DNA of 64,000 bases, from the NCBI GenBank assembly GCA_900553595.1, contig USEC01000005.1, positions 7,755 through 71,754 of the forward strand. The letters are read 5' to 3'. Shown here in pieces: positions 16,821 to 24,415 of the stretch (positions within the stretch are counted from its first letter, which is position 1; the number at the start of each line of letters is the position of its first letter). The position numbers and the translations under genes were made by a program. The stretch comes from an uncultured Prevotella sp. GTDB taxonomy: Bacteria > Bacteroidota > Bacteroidia > Bacteroidales > Bacteroidaceae. The notes under the pieces are model-generated. The model saw only the letters and a list, made by a program, of their open reading frames with translations. It ran no database searches and had not been told where the DNA came from.

Positions 16821-18044
16821 TTATTTTCTGTTCATGTTGTTTATTCTTTCAAGTGCTTCGCGCATCTTCGCCTCCTTTGCACAAAGGCTTATGCGTATGT
16901 AGCGTGCTCCGTTCGACCCGAATATGAATCCCGGCGTGATGAAGACACGCGCCTTGTGAAGCACTTTCTCGGTGAGTTGTTCGGCGTCGGCACACTCCTC
17001 CGGAATCCGTCCCCATAGGAACATGCCCACCTGTGAGGCGTCGTATGTGCAGCCGAGAGCCTGCATTATGCATTCGGCAATGTCGCGACGGCGACGATAA
17101 ATGTTTATATTCGCCTCGCGGTGCCACTCCTCGGTGTTGGTGTTATAGGCTTCTGCGGCAGCGAGTTGCAGTCCGCGGAATGTCCCCGAATCGATGTTGC
17201 TCTTTATTTTGAGAATCCATGAGATGAAAACGGGGTTGCTTACGCACATCCCGATGCGCCATCCCGGCATGTTATGACTCTTCGACATGGAGTTGAACTC
17301 AATGCAGCAGTCCTTCGCTCCTGGTATCTGCATGAGCGACATGGGATGTTCGTTGAGGATGAACGAGTAGGGATTGTCGTTCACCACCACTATGCCATGC
17401 CTGCGGGCAAACTCCACCAGGCGCTCGTAGGTGTCACGTCGGGCGTTGCCTCCGGTGGGCATATTTGGGTAATTCGTCCACATAAGCTTCACACGCGAGA
17501 GGTCCATGCTCTCCAGTTCGTCGAAGTCGGGCTGCCAACCATTGTCCTCCCGCAGGTTATAGTTCACCACTTCGGCTCCGAGAATGCGGCTGAGTGCGGT
17601 GTAAGTGGGATAGCCCGGATTGGGCACGAGCACCTGTTCGCCCGGATTCACGAATGCAAGCGTGACATGAAGTATGCCTTCCTTCGAGCCAATGAGTGGC
17701 TGGATTTCGGTCAAGGCATCGAGTTTCACGCCATACCAACGCTCATAAAACCCTGCCATGGCACGCCGTAGTTCTGGCGTTCCCACTGTGGGTTGGTAGC
17801 CGTGGGCATCGTCACGCGCCGCCACTTCGCACAGTTTGCTTATTGTCTGAGGCGAAGGCGGCATGTCGGGCGAACCTATCGCGAGCGAGATGATGTCCTG
17901 TCCCTGTGCGTTAAGTGCCGCCACTTCCTTGAGTTTGCGGCTGAAATAGTATTCCTGCACTGCCGAAAGACGCTTGGCAGGAGCGATTTTCACATTATTC
18001 TGAATCGGTGTTGTTTCCATAGTCAAGAGCTTTTTAAAGTTCAT
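16821..18044 (-). CDS. Class I/II PLP-dependent aminotransferase (aromatic operon)
   Basis: 407 residues from the ATG at 18044. That start codon overlaps the pheA stop as ATGA, indicating translational coupling; METTPIQNN at 18020 is an alternative. Fold-type I features are visible: LAIGSPDMPPSPQ, PNPGYPTYTALSRILGAEV, the aspartate/tyrosine region VVVNDNPYSF, and the PLP-lysine motif EFNSMSKSHNMPGWRIGM. By position it should transaminate phenylpyruvate, 4-hydroxyphenylpyruvate or prephenate. Motifs alone cannot tell which, and LL-diaminopimelate-type activity is also possible in this subfamily. Confidence 0.88.
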   Translation of the reverse strand: MNFKKLLTMETTPIQNNVKIAPAKRLSAVQEYYFSRKLKEVAALNAQGQDIISLAIGSPDMPPSPQTISKLCEVAARDDAHGYQPTVGTPELRRAMAGFYERWYGVKLDALTEIQPLIGSKEGILHVTLAFVNPGEQVLVPNPGYPTYTALSRILGAEVVNYNLREDNGWQPDFDELESMDLSRVKLMWTNYPNMPTGGNARRDTYERLVEFARRHGIVVVNDNPYSFILNEHPMSLMQIPGAKDCCIEFNSMSKSHNMPGWRIGMCVSNPVFISWILKIKSNIDSGTFRGLQLAAAEAYNTNTEEWHREANINIYRRRRDIAECIMQALGCTYDASQVGMFLWGRIPEECADAEQLTEKVLHKARVFITPGFIFGSNGARYIRISLCAKEAKMREALERINNMNRK

Positions 18045-18871
18045 TTTCCAATGTATTCTCCCAGAATCCTGAGCGAACGGGTGAGCGGTATTATCGCATC
18101 GATGCTCTGACGATAGCGTGTGAGGCTGTCGAAGGTGAGATCGACATAGAACAGATACTCCCATTCGCAACCGATGACGGGCAACGACTGTATCTTGGTG
18201 AGGTTTATTCCGTAGAACGAAAGGATGGTAAGCACTTTTGAAAGACTGCCCTCTTCGTGTGCGACATGAAACACAAGACTCGCCTTATCTGTCTGTTCCA
18301 AGGGTCGGAGGAAGTCGGCCTTGCTGGGATTGCACACCACGAGGAAGCGAGTGTAGTTGTGCTTGTTGTCCTGAATCTGGTCCTGCAGCACCTTAAGTCC
18401 GTATAACCGCGCCGCCGAGGCATTGCAGATGGCTGCCATACCGTGGCACTTGTACTTGCTTATATATTCCGCCGAGCCTGCCGTGTCCTCTGCTTCGACA
18501 GCCTTTATCTGCGGATGATTGGCGAGAAAGGCGTTGCACTGCGCCAGAGCCACGGGGTGAGAGTGTACCTCTGTGATGTCGGTCCAGTCGTCGTCGGGCA
18601 GACAACAGATGCAATGCTCAATGTGCAGCTTGTGCTCTCCCACCACCGTCGCGTCGGAGGCACGCAGCAGTTCGTAGTTGTGCAGGAGGCTTCCGGCGAT
18701 GGTGTTCTCTATGGCTGTCATGCCGATGACCGTCGGGTCGCGCCGTATATTCTCATAGACCTGCTCGAAAGTGGAACAGTAGATGAGCTGAATCTGCTCG
18801 CCCCCGAAGTACTGGTGGGCTGCAATGTCGTGGAAAGAGCCTTGAAAGCCCTGTATTGCTATTCTTTTCAT
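18041..18871 (-). CDS. pheA: Prephenate dehydratase
   Basis: 276 residues. A monofunctional prephenate dehydratase with IAIQGFQGSFHDIAAHQYF at the N-terminus, MTAIENTIAGSLLHNYELL near 51, HSHPVALAQC near 104, and NYTRFLVV near 171, the conserved catalytic TRF region. A C-terminal ACT domain (LVFHVAHEEGSLSKVLTIL near 193) has the Phe-sensing ESL-like motif as EEGSLSKVL. No chorismate mutase is fused; that activity is in the third operon gene. The leader upstream is a phenylalanine attenuator, so regulation is likely both transcriptional and allosteric. Confidence 0.95.
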   Translation of the reverse strand: MKRIAIQGFQGSFHDIAAHQYFGGEQIQLIYCSTFEQVYENIRRDPTVIGMTAIENTIAGSLLHNYELLRASDATVVGEHKLHIEHCICCLPDDDWTDITEVHSHPVALAQCNAFLANHPQIKAVEAEDTAGSAEYISKYKCHGMAAICNASAARLYGLKVLQDQIQDNKHNYTRFLVVCNPSKADFLRPLEQTDKASLVFHVAHEEGSLSKVLTILSFYGINLTKIQSLPVIGCEWEYLFYVDLTFDSLTRYRQSIDAIIPLTRSLRILGEYIGK

Positions 18872-18893
18872 TGTTGTCAGACTTGTGTGAAAC

Positions 18894-18930
18894 GAAAAAG
18901 CCCCGCATCACTTTTCATGTGAAGCGGGGC
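18894..18930 (-). terminator. Attenuator terminator before pheA (regions 3:4)
   Basis: On the minus strand GCCCCGCTTCAC (18930-18919) pairs with GTGATGCGGGGC (18911-18900) with a single T-T mismatch, followed by TTTTTCGTTT. Region 3 is also perfectly complementary over 10 bases to GTGAAGCGGG inside the leader peptide ORF (18993-18984), giving the alternative antiterminator. Confidence 0.85.
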
Positions 18931-18970
18931 AATATCGTGATTTTACTCGATTTAACCTTTAAGTTGAAAT

Positions 18971-19048
18971 TCACACGCAACTTCCCGCTTCACAATTCCT
19001 TGCAAAGAAAAAGAAGAAGCTAAAGAAAAATGCGTATGCCTTGTTCAT
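18971..19048 (-). CDS. pheL: Phenylalanine operon leader peptide (25 aa)
   Basis: ATG at 19048, stop TGA at 18971-18973. The peptide starts MNKAYAFFFSFFFFFARN and ends CEAGSCV, with 8 Phe codons of 25 in runs of three and five. It resembles E. coli PheL in design, not sequence. The Phe run ends 9 codons before the stop; region 2 of the attenuator lies within those last codons. Stalling on Phe codons would leave region 2 free to pair with region 3 and prevent termination; reaching the stop would cover region 2 and allow the terminator. This is the classic attenuation logic, inferred from complementarity. Confidence 0.85.
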   Translation of the reverse strand: MNKAYAFFFSFFFFFARNCEAGSCV

Positions 19049-19067
19049 AATTTTAATATTATCTGCT

Positions 19068-19100
19068 GCAAAAGTAAAACAAATATTTTGTTTCAACAAA
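19068..19100 (-). promoter_or_regulatory. Promoter of the phe leader and pheA operon
   Basis: TTTG (19100-19097), 20 bp, TACTTTTGC (19076-19068) on the minus strand, 19 bp before the leader peptide ATG. Confidence 0.8.
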
Positions 19101-19164
19101 TAAACAGCAATAAAATGTCAAAAATTTCTTCGATTCATCTGCAAATTGATGCCACCGCCCGACA

Positions 19165-20031
19165 TTAGTTGCTGAAAACGCCGTAAGGGTCGATGTTTTT
19201 ATATACATCCTTCACCTTCTGTTCCACATGTTCGGCAGATGCCTGTGTGTCGGAGTCGAGGTCGTCGGCGGTACGGAGGTCGTCGGCTGCACCCTCTTCA
19301 TCGCCCAACCGGCGGCGTATCAGGCCACGTCCGCGGAACGCCTCTATGCAGAACGGGTTCTGTTCTATCACCATTGCGTAATCCTCCAGTGCCTCGCCGA
19401 GGTTGTTCATTGCCTCGTCGAGACGGGCTTTGAGCAGAAGCACGTCCTCGTTGCTGCCCACACGCTGGAGCAGTGTCTGCACATCGGCGGCGGCTTCATC
19501 GTACATCTCCTGCGCAAGATATACTTGTCCACGGAGCAGACGGGCTGCGTCGAACTCGGCATTCATGCCAAGTGCCTTGTCGAGCATGGCTATGGCTGTG
19601 GCGTTGTCGCCCTCGCCACGGCTGGCACGGGCGTGCAGGAAGCATGCCACGGGGTTGGCGTCGTCGATTTCCAGAGCCTTCCGGCACACATCGAGCATTG
19701 CGGGATAGTCCTCAAGCATATAGGCGATGTCGGCCATGCGCAGCAGTATGGCGGCGTTGTCGGGGCGCGACGCCGACATGAGCGCGAGCTGACTGTAGGC
19801 TCCCGCGAGGTCGCCAAGCTGCAAAAGAGCCTGCGACAGATAGTCGCGGCACTCCAGATCGTCATGCAGTCCGAGTGCGTGGTCGAAGCATTTGGCAGCA
19901 TATTCCGCCTGCCCCATGCGTAAAGCCCTCACTCCGTCATATTTAAGTACATCGAAATCCTTGCCTCCGTCTTTCGGTTTCTCGTCGGCAACGGGTTCGC
20001 TGCCACCAAACAATTTCTTGAAAAAGTTCAT
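19165..20031 (-). CDS. Tetratricopeptide repeat protein
   Basis: 288 residues, acidic and alanine/leucine rich, with at least five TPR-like helix pairs between about 30 and 260 (GQAEYAAKCFDHALGLHDDL, LEDYPAMLDVCRKALEIDDA, MYDEAAADVQTLLQRVGSNE, LGEALEDYAMVIEQNPFCIE). It has no signal peptide or membrane segment, so it is a cytoplasmic scaffold of unknown partner. The charged N-terminus (MNFFKKLFGGSEP) could touch membrane. It lies just upstream of the phe leader and shares no obvious function with it. A near-match -7 box TAACTTAGC is at 20078-20086. Confidence 0.8.
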   Translation of the reverse strand: MNFFKKLFGGSEPVADEKPKDGGKDFDVLKYDGVRALRMGQAEYAAKCFDHALGLHDDLECRDYLSQALLQLGDLAGAYSQLALMSASRPDNAAILLRMADIAYMLEDYPAMLDVCRKALEIDDANPVACFLHARASRGEGDNATAIAMLDKALGMNAEFDAARLLRGQVYLAQEMYDEAAADVQTLLQRVGSNEDVLLLKARLDEAMNNLGEALEDYAMVIEQNPFCIEAFRGRGLIRRRLGDEEGAADDLRTADDLDSDTQASAEHVEQKVKDVYKNIDPYGVFSN

Positions 20032-20168
20032 GTCTTCCGTTTATTTGTCGTTTTCTTCGATTTACAGGTTTACGGTTTGCTAAGTTACGAATTATTTCCT
20101 TTCCGACAAAGAGAAAATGCGGATAAATGACGGAAACATGAAGCCCGGAAAACAGCGCCGTTTCCACC

Positions 20169-20263
20169 GGTTTTCAAACAAGCCTTGTTTGCCTGTAAAA
20201 GAAGTCTTGTTTGGAGTGTAAAGAAGCCTTGTTTGCCTGTAAAAGAAGCCTTGTTTGAAAACC
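20169..20263. repeat. Palindrome array D (4 units, 22-bp period)
   Basis: Cores begin at 20176, 20198, 20220 and 20242 (AAACAAGCCTTGTTT, then three AAAGAAGYCTTGTTT). The ends GGTTTTCAAAC and GTTTGAAAACC are perfect inverse copies, the cleanest boundaries of all eight arrays. Confidence 0.92.
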
Positions 20264-20370
20264 ATAGTGTCTGCCGTGCAGAAACAACGGTGAAACAGCC
20301 GCCGGAAGACGAAGGGCATTCATGCTGAAAAGGCTTATATACACGGCAGGAAAGCATGCCAAGAGGCGGC

Positions 20371-20417
20371 AAAAAAAACTGCGTATGCAGAGGGAGAAAG
20401 CCCCTGTGCATACGCAG
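20371..20417 (-). terminator. Intrinsic terminator after the 36-aa small ORF
   Basis: Perfect 11-bp stem CTGCGTATGCA/TGCATACGCAG followed by eight T on the minus strand, 21 bp past the small ORF stop. Confidence 0.88.
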
Positions 20418-20437
20418 CCTTAATTCAGGATTCCGTA

Positions 20438-20548
20438 TCAATTATACCAAACAGAAGAATCAACACGGATTTCACGCTCGTCGGTTTCGTTGTAAACGTT
20501 GTCCAACTCATACGATTCCAAATCGTAAACTCTCTTTACTGTTCTCAT
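20438..20548 (-). CDS. 36-residue small protein with a perfect Shine-Dalgarno
   Basis: ATG at 20548, TGA at 20438-20440. The product begins MRTVKRVYDLESYELDNVYN and ends DSSVWYN, is charged and soluble, and matches no family I know. AGGAGG (20561-20556) precedes the ATG by 7 nt, which is rare in this phylum, where most genes lack SD sequences. The unit is self-contained: promoter at 20633-20664, leader of about 80 nt in which GTCTCA and TGAGAC can pair, ORF, and a perfect terminator. That frame makes coding likely despite the size. An RNA-level role cannot be excluded. Confidence 0.72.
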   Translation of the reverse strand: MRTVKRVYDLESYELDNVYNETDEREIRVDSSVWYN

Positions 20549-20632
20549 AATGATTCCTCCTATTCGGCCTTAGTCTCATTTAGCCATTATATTATTAACA
20601 TTTCTTGGGATGTGAGACATCATCCATCGAAA

Positions 20633-20664
20633 GCAAAGATACATATTTATCTGCAAATAGCAAG
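20633..20664 (-). promoter_or_regulatory. Promoter of the small ORF
   Basis: CTTG (20664-20661), 19 bp, TATCTTTGC (20641-20633) on the minus strand. Confidence 0.7.
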
Positions 20665-20788
20665 CATTTTGATTGATTTTATTTCTTTTTTAATCAAATT
20701 TTCACTTACAGGTAATATTTTTGCAATAAAAATGCGGTTTATGTAACAATCACCATCTTTCCGACAGGCGTCACGCGACAGCCGGCCA

Positions 20789-21502
20789 TCAGTCTTTCAG
20801 CGAATAGGTGATGGTAGTGACCACTCTCACCTTCTTTACATAGGGAGTGTTGGAGTCGCGGTTGTCGATACTGAACTGTCCCTGGTCGGCAGAGACAATC
20901 TTGTTGAGCTTGCTTTCGCTGTTTTTTGCAAACTGTTCGGCGGTCTTGCGGGCATTGGCGATGGCCTCCTCCATCATCTTCGGCTTCATGGAGTTGAATG
21001 AAACGAACTCATACTTCACGGGGTTCTCGTACCCTCCATCGACGATTGCTATGCCTTCCTTCAACAGTTCGCCCTGACGGGCAATGATGCTGCGCACGAG
21101 TTTCACGTTGCGTGATGTGACGGTGACGATTGACGTGATGTTGTAGCGGTAGGCTCTCTGGTTGGTGTTGTACTGGTCGGCATTGAGGTCAATCACTACC
21201 GGGGCGTTCACGTTAATCTCGTTCTCCTTCACACCGTTGCTCATGAGGAACTTCTTTATCTTGCCCTGTGTCACGGCTATGCGGTTGTAGAGTTCGGGGA
21301 GGTTGTTGCCGAGTTCCTTGGAGAGTATCGGCCATGTCACCTTGTCGGCATCCACCTCACGTTCGGAGAGTCCCTTCACCGACACTTTACGGTCCTTATT
21401 GGCGAAATCGTCGATTCCCCACTTCACGCAGAAACCGAGAATCACGATACTGACGGCAAGCAATGCCGCACTTACAATACGGTTGTCAAAACAGTGTTTC
21501 AT
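20789..21502 (-). CDS. SIMPL domain (DUF541) protein, membrane anchored
   Basis: 237 residues from MKHCFDNRIV at 21502; the frame extends further but that part looks non-coding. A single N-terminal membrane segment (about 11-28, LLAVSIVILGFCVKWG) leaves the SIMPL domain outside the cytoplasm: KVSVKGLSEREVDADKVTW near 41, then a YRYNITSIVTVTSRNV strand, and AEQFAKNSESKLNKIVSAD near 194. Family members form oligomeric shells in the periplasm, with oxidative-stress roles reported for some (YggE), but the molecular function is unclear. It follows the WecB-like and SPFH genes on the same strand. Confidence 0.82.
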   Translation of the reverse strand: MKHCFDNRIVSAALLAVSIVILGFCVKWGIDDFANKDRKVSVKGLSEREVDADKVTWPILSKELGNNLPELYNRIAVTQGKIKKFLMSNGVKENEINVNAPVVIDLNADQYNTNQRAYRYNITSIVTVTSRNVKLVRSIIARQGELLKEGIAIVDGGYENPVKYEFVSFNSMKPKMMEEAIANARKTAEQFAKNSESKLNKIVSADQGQFSIDNRDSNTPYVKKVRVVTTITYSLKD

Positions 21503-21621
21503 AATAAATGGTGTTAAATTAAACAATAGCCCTGCTTCCAAGGCTTTCATTCCACTCGCGCGACAGCCCGGCATCCGGTGGTGGCGGAAGAAAGTCCCTC
21601 CCTCTTCCGCAACCGGGATGT

Positions 21622-22725
21622 TCAGGCATTATATTCCTGCAGTATGCTGACAATGCGTTCAGCCGAGCGTCCGTCCCACCGTTCCGGCACTCCGCAGGGC
21701 TTCCATTCCTTCCTCACCATCCTCTCCATCTCGGCGGAAAGGAGTTCGGGGTTCTCGCCGACGAGCACGTTCGAGCCTGTCTTCACCGTCTCTATGTGCT
21801 CCGTATAGCTGTTGAGGGTGATGCACGGAACGTGGTTGAACGTGGCTTCTTCGGCGACATTGCCGGAATCTGTCACCACGCCGAGGGCATGAGCAGAAAG
21901 GTATCCGAACTCAAGATAGCCCAAAGGGTCGGTGATGTGCAGCATCGGGAACAGCTCAGGATGCTCCGCCACGACGGCAGACACCACTTCGCTTGCCTGA
22001 CTGCGCAACGGGGCTATCACGGGAACACCGTGAGAATGTCCTGCCATCGCCGTGAGAAGCGCGCGCATTTCATCGCGGTCGGCGAGCAAGGCCTTGCGGT
22101 TAAGGGTGAGTACGATGTAGCCGCCGTCGGCAATTCCAAGTTCGTCGAGCAGCTGCGGACGGCGGAAACGCTGGTGGTTGAAGCGCAGCGTGTCCATCAG
22201 AATGTTGCCCACCATATACACTTTCGACGACTCTGCGCCTTCACGCGCCGCTGCACTGTTGCCGCCCAGACCTGCCGTGAACAGCAAGTCGGACAGTCCG
22301 TCGATGACAAGGCGGTTGATTTCCTTCGGCATACTTATGTCGAACGAGCGTGTTCCAGCCACGAGATGCGCCAGCGTTATGCCCTGCTTCTTGGTGACAA
22401 TGGCTGCCGCCATGGTGGAAGCGAGGTCGTCCACAACAATGACGGCATCGGTGTGATGCTGCTGCAAGTAGCGTTCAAAAGCCGACATCACCTGTCCTGT
22501 GAGTTCGTTGAGATTCACGCAATCCACTCCAAGGAACACGTCGGGACGCTGCATCTGCAGGTCTTCGAAGAGAGAGGGTTCCAGTGTCGGGTCGGTTTCG
22601 CTGCCAGCATATACCAAGGTGTGACTTATTTCTTTGCCCTCGGCATTGGCTTTGTCGATGGCACGGATTATGGGTGCTACTTTAATGAAGTTCGGGCGGG
22701 CGCCCACTACAATACAAATGTTCAT
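21622..22725 (-). CDS. UDP-GlcNAc 2-epimerase (WecB)-like protein with altered active site
   Basis: 367 residues with the GT-B fold of non-hydrolysing UDP-GlcNAc 2-epimerases: VVGARPNFIKVAPII at 6-20, TDSGNVAEEATF near 285, and a TEHIET replacing the usual TERPE. Judged against E. coli WecB from memory, Asp95 is kept (D100) and Glu131 is kept (E135). Glu117 in HVEAGL is valine here (V122 in AHLVAGTRS), and His213 in the GHRRES motif is asparagine (N209 in LTLNRKAL). The usual HGDT reads VDDL. So canonical epimerase activity is doubtful. It lies among SPFH, NfeD and SIMPL genes, not in a polysaccharide cluster. Confidence 0.72.
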   Translation of the reverse strand: MNICIVVGARPNFIKVAPIIRAIDKANAEGKEISHTLVYAGSETDPTLEPSLFEDLQMQRPDVFLGVDCVNLNELTGQVMSAFERYLQQHHTDAVIVVDDLASTMAAAIVTKKQGITLAHLVAGTRSFDISMPKEINRLVIDGLSDLLFTAGLGGNSAAAREGAESSKVYMVGNILMDTLRFNHQRFRRPQLLDELGIADGGYIVLTLNRKALLADRDEMRALLTAMAGHSHGVPVIAPLRSQASEVVSAVVAEHPELFPMLHITDPLGYLEFGYLSAHALGVVTDSGNVAEEATFNHVPCITLNSYTEHIETVKTGSNVLVGENPELLSAEMERMVRKEWKPCGVPERWDGRSAERIVSILQEYNA

Positions 22726-22791
22726 TCGTTTAAAATTGATAAAGGCGCAACCGTGGCTTGCACGGCTGCGCCAGATATTGTTTTCAGATTG

Positions 22792-23748
22792 TTATTCAGC
22801 GTTCTTGAAAAGTTCCTTTATGCCTCCTATGCTTCCAAGCACATTGGTAGCCTCGTATGGCAGGAACACGGTCTTTGTCTTGTCGCCGTCTGCCACCTCT
22901 GCAAGCATCTGTATGTACTTCTGCGCAAGGAGGTAGTTGGCGGGGTTGGTACTCTTTCCTACAGCCTCGGTTATCTTGCCTATTGCCACGGCTTCAGCCT
23001 CAGCCTTGCGTATGCGAGCCTGTGCTTCACCCTCGGCGTGGAGTATTTCCTGCTGCTTTGCAGCCTCGGCACGGTTGATGGTACTTGTCTTTTCGCCCTC
23101 CGACTGGAGTATCGCCGCCTGCTTCTGACCTTCTGATGTGAGGATGGTGGCACGCTTGTTGCGCTCTGCCTGCATCTGCTTCTCCATCGCCTGAAGCACG
23201 CTCGACGGCGGAATGATGTCCTGCAGCTCCACGCGGTTCACCTTGATTCCCCACTTGTTTGTGGCATCATCGAGCACGGCGCGCAGCTTGGTGTTGATGG
23301 TATCGCGCGAAGTAAGGGTCTGGTCAAGTTCCATTTCGCCTATGATGTTACGCAATGTGGTCTGCGTAAGCTTCTCTATGGCGTTCGGAAGGTTGTTGAT
23401 TTCATATACAGCCTTGAACGGATCGACAATCTGGAAGTATAGAAGGGCGTTGATTTGCATCTGGATATTGTCCTTGGTGATAACGTTCTGCTTGTCGAAG
23501 TCGTACACCTGTTCGCGCAAGTCGATGGTGCTTGAGTACATATATCGTCCGCGGTTCATCGTGACTATGACCTTGGAACGGTCAATGAAGGGAATTATCA
23601 CGTTGATACCAGGGCTGAGCGTGGCGTAATACTTGCCCAACCGCTCGATGATTCGTGTCTCACTCTGTGGTATGATGACTACCGCCATCTTCACAAACAC
23701 CACTGCCAACATGACAATGACGATTAACAGGATTGTTAAAGCTTCCAT
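22792..23748 (-). CDS. SPFH/band 7 (stomatin-like) membrane protein
   Basis: 318 residues from MEALTILLIV at 23748; earlier in-frame codons run back into the NfeD gene region and are not supported. An N-terminal membrane segment (3-25) is followed by the band 7 domain (IIPQSETRIIERLGKYYATL, then PGINVIIPFIDRSK and LRNIIGEMELDQTL). A long alanine/glutamate-rich coiled coil (about 190-250) follows, then LLAQKYIQMLAEVADGDKT at the end. QmcA/stomatin-type proteins form ring-like membrane scaffolds. It is paired with an NfeD-type gene 58 bp upstream, the standard partnership in bacteria. Confidence 0.92.
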   Translation of the reverse strand: MEALTILLIVIVMLAVVFVKMAVVIIPQSETRIIERLGKYYATLSPGINVIIPFIDRSKVIVTMNRGRYMYSSTIDLREQVYDFDKQNVITKDNIQMQINALLYFQIVDPFKAVYEINNLPNAIEKLTQTTLRNIIGEMELDQTLTSRDTINTKLRAVLDDATNKWGIKVNRVELQDIIPPSSVLQAMEKQMQAERNKRATILTSEGQKQAAILQSEGEKTSTINRAEAAKQQEILHAEGEAQARIRKAEAEAVAIGKITEAVGKSTNPANYLLAQKYIQMLAEVADGDKTKTVFLPYEATNVLGSIGGIKELFKNAE

Positions 23749-23806
23749 AATTGTTGCGTTTAGATATTTATTATTGAAAGTATCAGTTAGGTTTCCGCAC
23801 CGCAGT

Positions 23807-24256
23807 TCAGACCCGCTCCACCTCGATGATGATGCTCTCGCGACCCACGACACGCACCTTGTCGCCCACGGCAATGTCGGCAGCGTCGTGCGAACAGGCT
23901 TTCCAGTCGTCGCCGTCAATCTTCACCCGTCCGTAATCGCCGGCTTTGATTGTCTCCGACACCGTTCCTATACGCCCCATAAGGGCATCGGCATTGCTCA
24001 CACGATGGTGTCCCTTGGCATTGAGCATAGCCACAAGCCGAGGCCGCAGCAGCCTTACCGAAAGCACCGAAAGCACGGCAAACACAAGCACCTGTGCCCA
24101 GAACGGAATGCCGACAAACACCGACAGCGTGCTGCACAAGGCTCCGATGCCGAAACAGGTGATGTAGAAATCGCCCGAAGTGAGCTCCAGAGTCAGACAA
24201 ACGGTTGTCAGAACGAGCCAGAAGAGCCAGAGATTCTCTGCCAGATATGCTATCAT
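23807..24256 (-). CDS. NfeD-like membrane protein
   Basis: 149 residues from MIAYLAENLW at 24256. Two or three membrane segments (LWLFWLVLTTVCLTLEL; YITCFGIGALCSTLSVFVG; WAQVLVFAVLSVLSVRLL) precede a C-terminal OB-fold domain (LMGRIGTVSETIKAGDYGRV ... GDKVRVVGRESIIIEVERV). This is the short NfeD form without a protease domain, which accompanies SPFH proteins. It lies directly upstream of the SPFH gene on the same strand. A near-match promoter TAACTTTAC is at 24289-24297. Confidence 0.88.
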   Translation of the reverse strand: MIAYLAENLWLFWLVLTTVCLTLELTSGDFYITCFGIGALCSTLSVFVGIPFWAQVLVFAVLSVLSVRLLRPRLVAMLNAKGHHRVSNADALMGRIGTVSETIKAGDYGRVKIDGDDWKACSHDAADIAVGDKVRVVGRESIIIEVERV

Positions 24257-24383
24257 AACGAATCGGTTTAATTTGTTTTTACAACGTTGTAAAGTTAGTC
24301 TATTATTCTGAAACGCCAAAATTACAACAATGAAATTTTCGTTAAAGTGTATGAAAACAACAACTATTTACACACTTTATCCG

Positions 24384-24392
24384 TAATTTTGC
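24384..24392 (+). promoter_or_regulatory. -7 box of the putative OMP gene
   Basis: TAATTTTGC, ending 23 bp before the ATG at 24416. Confidence 0.55.
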
Positions 24393-24415
24393 CATACGAC
24401 CAACTTTCAAGGCAA

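Larger units (their letters stand above)
20032..20437. other. Intergenic region with array D and terminator
   Basis: The 406-bp stretch holds the TPR gene leader, palindrome array D (20169-20263) and the terminator of the small ORF (20371-20417). No further gene is supported. Confidence 0.6.

Noticed and set aside
20716..20724. Plus-strand TATTTTTGC as a promoter
   Set aside because: No -33 box and no plus-strand gene or terminator follows; likely chance in A/T-rich sequence.
22626..23136. Long open frames opposite wecB-like, SPFH and other genes
   Set aside because: Typical antisense shadows of high-GC codon use; they lack motifs and conflict with well-supported genes.
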